Source: Rhodospirillaceae bacterium UBA4468 (GTDB taxonomy: Bacteria; Pseudomonadota; Alphaproteobacteria; Rhodospirillales; Casp-alpha2). From it: DNA of 29,417 nucleotides. The DNA is taken from assembly GCA_002389385.1 (NCBI GenBank), contig DGOK01000092.1:1-29417 (forward strand), written 5' to 3'. The notes beneath the pieces were generated by a model. It was not told the origin of the DNA, made no database searches, and worked only from the letters and a program-made list of their open reading frames with translations. Shown here piece by piece: positions 23,901-29,417 of this stretch (position 1 is the first letter of the stretch; each line of letters starts with the position of its first letter). A program made the translations under genes and the position numbers.

Positions 23901-24711
23901 CCCGCGTATCCTTGAAGATGATGTTGTCGGTGAAGTGGCTCGGTCACTCAAGGCCGATGCCGATGAAATGCTCAAAAGAATTATAGACGAGAAGTGGTTC
24001 GCGGCGCGGGCCGTCATCGGTTTCTGGCCAGCAAACAGTGTTGGAGACGATGTCGAACTTTATGGGGTCGAGGGTGAAAATGCACCGTTGGCAACATTCC
24101 ATTTCTTGCGCCAACAAATGCCAAAGACCGGAACACGTGCCAACATGTGTCTGGCTGACTTTATCGCACCAAAAGACACCGGTATCAGTGATTGGATCGG
24201 CACATTCGCCGTCACGGCTGGCATTGGTGCTGATGAACGTGCCAAAGCTTACGAAGCGGCTGGGGATGATTATTCATCGATTATGGTCAAAGCACTGGCC
24301 GACCGCTTTGCCGAAGCTTTCGCTGAGCATATGCATGAACGCGTTCGCAAAGAATTTTGGGGCTACGATGAAGCTGAAAACCTCGATAATACAGCACTGA
24401 TCAAGGAAGCCTATCAAGGCATTCGCCCTGCACCCGGCTATCCGGCATGTCCTGATCATACGGAAAAGGGAATACTTTTTGATGTTCTAGCTGCGACCGA
24501 TAATGTGGGCATGGAGTTAACAGAAAGCTTTGCCATGCTACCTGCGGCTGCGGTCTCGGGATATTACTTTGCGCATCCAAACAGTGCTTACTTCGGCGTT
24601 GGTCGCATCGGCAAGGACCAGGTTGAAGATTATGCAGTCCGAAAAGGCATGGATTTCACTGATGTGGAACGTTGGTTAGCCCCCAACTTGGGCTACACGC
24701 CTGAGGTATAA
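20923..24711 (+). CDS. metH: Cobalamin-dependent methionine synthase
   Basis: A full-length 1262-aa MetH, which transfers a methyl group from 5-methyl-THF through cobalamin to homocysteine. Modules in order: homocysteine domain (about 45-370) with zinc ligands C282 (GFNCALG) and C345/C346 (GGCCGTTP); pterin domain (about 385-650, FVNVGERTNVAGSAKF, MVDSSKWE); cap and B12 domain (about 680-930) with the cobalt-ligand motif D789-V-H791-DIG794 and GLSGLITPSLEEM, LIGGATTS; and the SAM reactivation domain (about 950-1250, RPAPGYPACPDHTEK). The N-terminus has an extra polar leader (MSCSHHDHTSPSERP). All catalytic residues are present. The protein implies B12 use or uptake by the organism. Confidence 0.97.
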   Translation: MSCSHHDHTSPSERPADAPKGDAKPASMDSMPPLPAGDRTVEVTKLLEDRILILDGAMGTMIQARTLEEEDFRGAPFADWPSDLKGNNDLLTLTRPDVIRDIHAGFIEAGADIVATNTFNSNRVSQADYGMEDLSYELNYQAARLAREAADAATKKDPSRPRLVAGALGPTSRTASISPDVNDPGFRNVYFDELVEIYTEATQALCAGGADIILVETIFDTLNAKAAIYAIMKYFDDVGRRWPVMISGTITDASGRTLSGQTPEAFWHAVRHVKPLAVGFNCALGVEDMRPHIKAISDISDTYVSVYPNAGLPNAFGNYDDTPEHMAEHLEEFARSGLVNVVGGCCGTTPDHIEAIAKAVTKHAPRTKAEHDYTTCLSGLEELRLDDVTGFVNVGERTNVAGSAKFAGLIREGQYAEAVDVAHQQVLNGAQIIDINMDDAMLDGVEAMRTFVNLIASEPDIARVPVMVDSSKWEIVTEGLKCLQGRSIVNSISLKEGEDELIEHAREALRFGAAVVVMAFDEQGQADSYERMIEICTRCYKVLTEKVGFAPEDIVFDANIFPIATGIKEHDNFSKDYIQAVAAIKEQLPHAKTSGGLSNMSFSFRGNNGVREAMHSVFLYHATRAGLDMAIVNAGQLTVYENIPTDLRNRVEDVILNRREDAAERLLEIADQAKSGAKSRVEDLSWREESVERRLEYALVRGITEYIVEDTEEARQALDKPLDVIEGPLMDGMNVVGDLFGSGKMFLPQVVKSARVMKQSVAYLEPYLDAEKKPGSTKGKIIMATVKGDVHDIGKNIVGVVLQCNGYDVIDLGVMVPYTKIIEVANEEKADIIGLSGLITPSLEEMCTVGREMQRAGMSIPLLIGGATTSKAHTAVKISPNYESPAIHVLDASRAVGIASHLLSDTRKEALVEDIAQEYEAIRAKHDGKSGGRNIISLEDSRANRFDIDWSTTTPATPSFTGLRTFDAYDLGDIAKRIDWTPFFRTWDLAGTYPRILEDDVVGEVARSLKADADEMLKRIIDEKWFAARAVIGFWPANSVGDDVELYGVEGENAPLATFHFLRQQMPKTGTRANMCLADFIAPKDTGISDWIGTFAVTAGIGADERAKAYEAAGDDYSSIMVKALADRFAEAFAEHMHERVRKEFWGYDEAENLDNTALIKEAYQGIRPAPGYPACPDHTEKGILFDVLAATDNVGMELTESFAMLPAAAVSGYYFAHPNSAYFGVGRIGKDQVEDYAVRKGMDFTDVERWLAPNLGYTPEV

Positions 24712-24729
24712 TTCGGTACGTTTTTTATT

Positions 24730-24876
24730 ATGCGTCTGATTATTGTAGGTCTTTTATCTGTTTTTCTGTTGAGTGCTTGTGAGAGTCGCAACAAGGATCG
24801 TTCAGACTTAGAAACGTTCTTCATGAACCTGGGACAGATCTTGTTTGATTCCGAAAAAGAATCAACACGTCCATAG
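24730..24876 (+). CDS. Small lipoprotein, 48 aa
   Basis: An ATG 18 bp after metH opens a 48-codon frame: MRLIIVGLLSVFLLSACESR is a classic lipoprotein signal with lipobox LSAC (Cys17), followed by a short polar mature part NKDRSDLETFFMNLGQILFD and SEKESTRP. The predicted product is a 32-residue lipopeptide anchored at the membrane. Serine at position +3 and Glu at +2 give no clear inner-membrane retention signal. No good ribosome site is visible, but the metH stop is close enough for coupling. Function unknown. Confidence 0.6.
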   Translation: MRLIIVGLLSVFLLSACESRNKDRSDLETFFMNLGQILFDSEKESTRP

Positions 24877-24922
24877 AAGAATGACAGAGATGACAGAAGC
24901 TTCACCTCATCAGTGAAAGCGC

Positions 24923-25378
24923 CTAAACTCCGGGTGTTTCGCCTTTGTCAGCAACCTGACTGGCACGGATGCGGCGCTCGAGTTCACGGCGCTCTATATC
25001 CCGGCGGTCGTCCTCGCGGCGGTCATCGCCGTTCCAGCCTTCCACATCGTCAGCAGATACCTGCGCCTGACGGCGATCCTCAGCACGGCGCTCGCGTGCC
25101 CGTCGGTCATCTTGCCGTTTGTCGTGCTCAATCTGCGCTTTATCATCCATTGGAAAGAAATCATCGATAAGATCCGTTGCCCAAACTGCATCTTGTTCGC
25201 GGCGTTCTTCACGGCGGCGTTCCTGTACCGCCCTTCGGTCTTGCTTGCGACGGTCGGCACCATCCCAGCCCAAAACGTCCGCAGCCGTCTTGGATTCTTT
25301 ACGCCGATCATCCCCGCGCGCAACTTTGCCGTCGGCACGCCGATCATCTTCAGAACGTTGTGTAGGCTTATCTGTCAT
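24923..25378 (-). CDS. Highly charged DRR-repeat protein, unknown function
   Basis: A 151-aa protein composed largely of Asp, Glu and Arg. The triplet DRR occurs eight times, and a longer repeat appears twice: AADVLGWDGADRRKQDRR (32-49) and ADDVEGWNGDDRREDDRR (109-126). Between them lies the only hydrophobic patch, AVWATDLIDDFFPMDD (64-79). It has no signal peptide and no recognised domain. It is probably disordered or forms charged helices, possibly binding nucleic acid or a membrane surface. The start at 25378 has no strong ribosome site. Other frames across this region are open too because of the repetitive codons, but only this one has a balanced, internally repeated composition. Confidence 0.65.
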   Translation of the reverse strand: MTDKPTQRSEDDRRADGKVARGDDRRKESKTAADVLGWDGADRRKQDRRAVQERRREERREQDAVWATDLIDDFFPMDDKAQIEHDKRQDDRRARERRAEDRRQAQVSADDVEGWNGDDRREDDRRDIERRELERRIRASQVADKGETPGV

Positions 25379-25436
25379 TGGGGTAGCTTAGCGAACGCAT
25401 AAGCTTTCGTCGCGGAAAAGCCGCAATGAGGAAGTT

Positions 25437-25655
25437 TTAACTATCAGTGGTGACGCGCCGATAGAAATCAGGGTCCAAAAGGACATTCTCAGCAAGTGTA
25501 CGCATCCGGCTATAGTAGCCTTCTTGGACAACTTGATAATGAGGCAAGGGAGCAACCGAGCTCCCGCGTCCTGAAACTACCCAGATTGTCTTCGGGTCAT
25601 CGGTTTTAACGAATCGGTCGCCGAACTCGATACCGCCTTTATTTCGTCTTAGCAC
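25437..25655 (-). CDS. Small conserved-looking protein, unknown function (72 aa)
   Basis: The frame starts with GTG at 25655 after GGAGA with about 10-nt spacing, an adequate ribosome site. The product reads LRRNKGGIEFGDRFVKTDDP, KTIWVVSGRGSSVAPLPHYQ, VVQEGYYSRMRTLAENVLLD, PDFYRRV: a compact beta-rich domain with a C-terminal LLDPDFY motif. Such WVV..L....PHY.......R..TL....LLDP.fy proteins occur in alphaproteobacteria, but I cannot name a family. It lies between two other minus-strand small genes. Confidence 0.6.
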   Translation of the reverse strand: MLRRNKGGIEFGDRFVKTDDPKTIWVVSGRGSSVAPLPHYQVVQEGYYSRMRTLAENVLLDPDFYRRVTTDS

Positions 25656-25745
25656 AGTCTTTATTCTCCGCTCGGAACACCTTCGTTAGCGCTATCGATA
25701 CGCTGAAGTGGAGAGAGTTTCAAGAACCGAAAATAATAAGTGCTA

Positions 25746-26102
25746 TCACGTTTTCTTGCTTTTCTTGCTTGCGGCTGAAGATGCAGCTTTTCCGCGTGCA
25801 GCCGGTTTCTTTTTCGCCGGCTTAGAGGCTGTTTTTGCAGCTACGGGTGGCTTTAACAGCCCATTTTCTTCCATTTGGCGTACAACACTCTGCATTTGAG
25901 CATAAAGCTGCAAGAATCCACGGACGGACAATGCCACGTGGCCTGAAACGACGGAATCAGTCTCCTGGGCGCTGGCGCCAGCGCGGTCACTGGCAAGAGA
26001 AATTCGAGCGACGTTGCCGCGAATTGCAACGCTGGTCGTCTTATCTGCATATATTTCAGGCGCGTTTGGATTGGCAATAATTTTTGTTTTTTGATCAGTC
26101 AT
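25746..26102 (-). CDS. Unknown protein with Lys/Ala-rich histone-like tail
   Basis: The start at 26102 is fixed by AGGAGGA 6 nt upstream, the best ribosome site in the window. The 118-aa product has an N-terminal globular part (APEIYADKTTSVAIRGNVAR, ISLASDRAG, VSGHVALSVRGFLQLYAQMQ) and a tail of Lys, Ala and Pro (KPPVAAKTASKPAKKKPAAR...SKKSKKT). The head vaguely recalls DUF3467-type proteins; the tail resembles histone H1-like DNA- or RNA-binding tails. Function unknown. It is divergent from the helicase gene, with 113 bp between starts. Confidence 0.65.
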   Translation of the reverse strand: MTDQKTKIIANPNAPEIYADKTTSVAIRGNVARISLASDRAGASAQETDSVVSGHVALSVRGFLQLYAQMQSVVRQMEENGLLKPPVAAKTASKPAKKKPAARGKAASSAASKKSKKT

Positions 26103-26215
26103 AAATAGTCCTCCTCGACAATGACATTGATTATGCCTCGAAGATGCACGAAGACCAGAAGAAACCGACGATATGGCCACGACATCCTTGTTTTGACACC
26201 CTATACTACTAGTCA

Positions 26216-28960
26216 ATGAGTGCCACTGACATGACAACCCCAGCAACAAGCTTTGAAGATGCGCCAGCTTTGGTTGTCGGACTCCGTGATGCCCTATGGT
26301 TGAGCCGTGATGGTGAAATTGAAACCCTGTCTCACCGTGAAACTCAAAAACGATTACGAGATGGCGTCAGGCCTGTTGTGTGCCATGCTCGCGTCGCCGC
26401 GACGAAACTGCGCGCTAGCCCCTTCGCATCTTTCGATATCCTAGAACTTTTTTCATTCGCGAAGCCTGGGGCCTTTTGCCTGCCGACCCCACGCGGTGTT
26501 GCCGCCTCCCTAGACCTCGCATTACCATCTACCCCTGAGCAGATTGCCGCATCGTTATTTGATGCGGCGGATCAATTGTTACGCGATTTGATGAATACCA
26601 GCCCAGAAGCAAAGGATATCGCCTGGAACATGGCGCGTGCAGGATGGACCTGGGGCGCATCTGTTCTTAGCGCGTATGGCGGCGGCGATGCACCTCATTC
26701 ATCAGCCCTAAAGGCCGCGATGCAGGTTTGGCGACGTCTCCCGGAATGGGAAGATCGACCACGCGAAGTGCCACCTGGTAATTTACCCGTAGGGGCCGCT
26801 GAAACACGAACACGCCTCGGCATGTTGCTTGGCAGAACATCAGAACGCCGCCCACAGCAGCAACGTTATGCCGAAACTGTCACCGCGGCGTTTCGCCCAC
26901 GCGACAATGAAGATGAACCACATATTGTTATTGCCGAAGCCGGCACAGGCATTGGTAAAACATTGGGATATGTCGCGCCCTCAAGCATCTGGGCTGAACA
27001 CAACGAAGCGCCGGTGTGGATTTCGACATATACGCGAAACCTGCAGCGGCAGTTGGATACTGAACTTGATCGGCTATATCCAGACCGGGAACAAAAGCGT
27101 GAGCGCATTGTTGTGCGTAAAGGTCGCGAGAATTACCTTTGCCTATTGAACTATGAAGAAACCCTAAGCCGCTCAAGTCTTGCGAATGGCCCCGACATGG
27201 TTGCGATGGGCCTCATTGCTCGGTGGATACAAGCGACACGGGATGGCGATATGGTTGGCGGTGATTTCCCCGCATGGCTTATCCATTTATATGGTCGTGA
27301 AGTCACCACTGACTTAACTGACACCCGAGGTGAGTGCATTTACTCAGCATGCCCACATTACGGAAAATGCTTTATTGAGCACACTGTCCGACGCGCACGC
27401 CACGCAGATATTGTTGTCGCCAACCATGCGCTTGTCCTGATTCAGGCAGCCCTTGCAAACGATCCTGAGCACCGTCCATTACGCTATGTGTTTGACGAGG
27501 CGCATCATCTTTTTAATGCCGCCGACAGTGCTTTTTCCGCGCATTTATCTGGTCAAGAAACGGCTGAACTCAGGCGTTGGCTGGTGGGCGCTGAAGGCAC
27601 CAGTCGGTCGCGATCACGTGGGTTGCGGACACGGGTTGAAGAAATTGTTGCAGGCAATGAAAGTGCTGAGAAAGCATTGGATGAAGCCCTGCATGCCGCG
27701 CGCGCCCTGCCCGGCCCAAGTTGGCATCAACGCATTTCAGATGGCCGCCCAGATGGCCCAGCCGAAAAATTCTTATTACTCGTGCGCCACCAAGTGTATG
27801 CGCGGGTCGGCGATAGCGACGGCCCTTTCGACCTGGAGGCCAGCCTGCAACCGACAATTGATGGGCTATCCGAGGCTGCCAATGTCTTGAGCGGTAATCT
27901 TCAAGATATCGCGCGACCTCTGGTTAAGCTAATGGCTGCCTTGCAGAAAATATTGAACGAGGAATCAGAGAGATTAGAAACCCAGGCACGTGTTAAAATT
28001 GAAGCCGTTACAGCATCACTTGAACGCCGCGCCATCAATCAAATCGCCGCATGGCGTGCCATGTTAGGCGCAATTGAAAACGATACGCCTGACGAATTTG
28101 TGGATTGGTTTGGCATTCAGCGCATGGGTGGACGCGACATGGATGTCGGGTTCCATCGCCATTGGGTGGACCCAACGAAGCCGCTTGCCGAAGAAGTCTA
28201 TAAACCTGCGCACGGACTTGTCGTCACGTCCGCAACACTGACCGATCGCACAGGAGATCCAGAGGCAGATTGGCATGCAGCAGAAATACGGACCGGGACA
28301 CGTCACTTGCCCGTCCGCCCACTTCAATCCTCAGAAAACTCGCCCTTTGATCATGTCAAAAATCTCAAAATCCTCGTGGTCGGCGATGTTCGCAAAGGCG
28401 ACATGGACCAGACTGCTGCTGCATACCGGGATTTATTTAAGGCTGCAGGTGGCGGCGGGCTTGGCTTGTTTACAGCGATTTCAAGATTGCACGCGGTGGA
28501 ACAACGTATTCGTGAACCCTTGGAAAATGCAGACATTCCATTATTGGCTCAACACGTCGATCCACTCGATACGGGGTCGCTGGTTGATATTTTCAGAGCC
28601 GAAGAAAACGCATGTTTGCTCGGTACTGATGCGGTGCGCGATGGCGTCGATGTCCCAGGCCAATCACTCAGAATTTTAGTTTTTGATCGGGTACCGTGGC
28701 CACGACCTGACTTATTACATAAAGCTCGACGCAAAGCCTTTGGCGGCAAAGTTTATGATGAGATGCTCACCCGGTTGAAACTCTCGCAAGCGATTGGTCG
28801 ATTGCTCCGCCGGGCAACTGATAAGGGTGTGTTTGTGATGCTGGACCGGCAAATGCCATCACGCATGGAAACGGCATTCCCAGAAGGTGTCGAGGTTCAA
28901 CGCCTTGGCCTCAAGGACGCCATTGCAGTGACGCGCACATTCTTGGCCGAAGACGATTAA
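26216..28960 (+). CDS. ATP-dependent DNA helicase, DinG/XPD-type with Fe-S cluster
   Basis: A complete 914-aa superfamily 2 helicase. After an N-terminal region of about 220 residues without a recognised domain come Walker A AEAGTGIGKT (240-249), four Cys spaced for an iron-sulfur cluster (C309 in NYLC, C374 in GEC, C379 in SAC, C385 in GKC), the DEAH box D427-H430, TSATL in motif III/IV position and QAIGRLLRR (motif VI). DinG and XPD relatives unwind 5'-3' and are used in repair and in resolving R-loops or G4. Start at 26216 lacks a ribosome site; the ATG at 26231 is an alternative. Its stop overlaps a convergent small gene by 4 bp. Confidence 0.9.
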   Translation: MSATDMTTPATSFEDAPALVVGLRDALWLSRDGEIETLSHRETQKRLRDGVRPVVCHARVAATKLRASPFASFDILELFSFAKPGAFCLPTPRGVAASLDLALPSTPEQIAASLFDAADQLLRDLMNTSPEAKDIAWNMARAGWTWGASVLSAYGGGDAPHSSALKAAMQVWRRLPEWEDRPREVPPGNLPVGAAETRTRLGMLLGRTSERRPQQQRYAETVTAAFRPRDNEDEPHIVIAEAGTGIGKTLGYVAPSSIWAEHNEAPVWISTYTRNLQRQLDTELDRLYPDREQKRERIVVRKGRENYLCLLNYEETLSRSSLANGPDMVAMGLIARWIQATRDGDMVGGDFPAWLIHLYGREVTTDLTDTRGECIYSACPHYGKCFIEHTVRRARHADIVVANHALVLIQAALANDPEHRPLRYVFDEAHHLFNAADSAFSAHLSGQETAELRRWLVGAEGTSRSRSRGLRTRVEEIVAGNESAEKALDEALHAARALPGPSWHQRISDGRPDGPAEKFLLLVRHQVYARVGDSDGPFDLEASLQPTIDGLSEAANVLSGNLQDIARPLVKLMAALQKILNEESERLETQARVKIEAVTASLERRAINQIAAWRAMLGAIENDTPDEFVDWFGIQRMGGRDMDVGFHRHWVDPTKPLAEEVYKPAHGLVVTSATLTDRTGDPEADWHAAEIRTGTRHLPVRPLQSSENSPFDHVKNLKILVVGDVRKGDMDQTAAAYRDLFKAAGGGGLGLFTAISRLHAVEQRIREPLENADIPLLAQHVDPLDTGSLVDIFRAEENACLLGTDAVRDGVDVPGQSLRILVFDRVPWPRPDLLHKARRKAFGGKVYDEMLTRLKLSQAIGRLLRRATDKGVFVMLDRQMPSRMETAFPEGVEVQRLGLKDAIAVTRTFLAEDD

Positions 28961-29229
28961 TGGCGGAACTTCAATGTCCGCAACCCCAGCCCTATAAAGA
29001 ACATTGCGACACCTGCCCAAAGAAGTTTAGGCGTATACTCAGGAATCTCTGAGAACAATGCCGCAGAAGCCTTTAGAGAACACAAGTTTGTCGTCGCATA
29101 AAAGCACTCGCGCGCGACTTGAAAGTCTGCACCCAGAATGTCATAGAAAAAGACGATCCACCAAGCCGTTGCGACAATACATGCGGCCACACCTAGAACT
29201 GTTAGTAGATTTCCTAGACGAATACTCAT
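28957..29229 (-). CDS. Small membrane protein, unknown function (90 aa)
   Basis: Two hydrophobic helices (LLTVLGVAACIVATAWWIVFF and LLWAGVAMFFIGLGLRTL) flank a loop with two Cys (RECFYATTNLCSLKA) that may face the periplasm and form a disulfide. The ATG overlaps the stop of the upstream AEC transporter gene (ATGA), indicating translational coupling. No family recognised. Confidence 0.7.
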   Translation of the reverse strand: MSIRLGNLLTVLGVAACIVATAWWIVFFYDILGADFQVARECFYATTNLCSLKASAALFSEIPEYTPKLLWAGVAMFFIGLGLRTLKFRH

Positions 29230-29417
29230 GGGGTCGGCACCTGCATAATGGGTGAGAGAAAAAGAGCGGACAATGTCAGCACCGCGATAATCGTCGAAAA
29301 CAAAATCGCAGCCGACGTGCGCTGAACGTAGACGTTATAGTTCTGCGCCACAACGAAACAAAGCGCACCGGCTGGCAAAGCCGCCATAAGTATACCTACG
29401 GCCTGCCAAAGCGGTTC
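29226..29417 (-). CDS. AEC-family (auxin efflux carrier) transporter, C-terminal part
   Basis: The gene enters from the right edge and ends at a TGA at 29228-29226. The visible 63 residues include LMAALPAGALCFVVAQNYNV, YVQRTSAAILFSTIIAVLTL and SALFLSPIMQ. The AALP.G...fv.A..Y.v......a.iL.ST..a..TL pattern is typical of the last two helices of AEC transporters, which export small organic acids or similar compounds. Substrate unknown. Its stop overlaps the start of the small membrane gene downstream. Confidence 0.72.
   Translation of the reverse strand, partial: EPLWQAVGILMAALPAGALCFVVAQNYNVYVQRTSAAILFSTIIAVLTLSALFLSPIMQVPTP

Noticed and set aside
25112..25402. Plus-strand frames across the DRR-repeat gene
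   Set aside because: They are open only because the repeated codons avoid stops on both strands; the minus-strand frame alone shows coherent internal repeats.

Overview
The window most resembles chromosomal DNA of an alphaproteobacterium, probably Rhodospirillales in the broad sense. This rests on protein flavour and gene order: ettA, an ArsR-methyltransferase/metF/metH cluster, and a lone MlaC-like protein. Base composition looks close to 50% GC. There is no rRNA marker, so the placement is inference. I see no tRNA, rRNA, CRISPR array, insertion sequence or phage gene.

Positions 1 to about 14,300 form a patchwork of intact accessory genes and broken ones. It opens with two head-to-head gene fragments, a Sel1-repeat protein and a PLP-dependent decarboxylase, each lacking its 5' end at the shared junction and each carrying a premature stop. 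Next come a beta-hydroxyacid dehydrogenase, an HxlR regulator facing a tandem YdhR-like gene across two palindromic operators, a haloacid-dehalogenase-like HAD protein, and an SDR / Tat-exported aldo-keto reductase / DUF6064 run. A frameshifted DUF2254 membrane protein lies convergent to that run. Intact ettA follows, then scrambled remnants that include an oxidoreductase tail, a quinol-monooxygenase-like protein, a YghU-like glutathione enzyme and a frameshifted PAS gene. The half ends with an nhaA-sbtA-sbtB operon for sodium/proton antiport and sodium/bicarbonate symport plus its PII-like partner. In it nhaA and sbtA are disrupted while sbtB is intact. A small HTH protein is transcribed away from this operon across an AT-rich spacer with phased TATAAAC repeats.

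Positions 14,400 to 29,417 are almost entirely intact. They hold a FrnE-like DsbA-family protein, a small membrane protein, an MFS exporter, a DUF4112 protein, a cold-shock protein and an MlaC-like periplasmic protein. The methionine-cycle cluster follows: an ArsR-methyltransferase regulator, metF and metH, with a perfect 16-bp palindrome next to a TTGACA element. After it come a 48-aa lipoprotein, three minus-strand genes of unknown function (one made of DRR repeats), a DinG/XPD-type Fe-S helicase, a small membrane protein and the C-terminus of an AEC-family transporter. The only relic seen in this half is a PAS-like fragment near 15.8 kb.

The main point of interest is the concentration of gene decay in the first half. 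It shows three nonsense codons at positions where family members usually carry Glu (each one G-to-T change from a Glu codon), several one-base frameshifts (four placed at A or T runs), a deletion that removes the NhaA catalytic aspartates, and an apparent inversion inside a decayed oxidoreductase. The regulatory palindromes of the HxlR and ArsR genes and the repeats at the sodium/bicarbonate operon are also worth attention.
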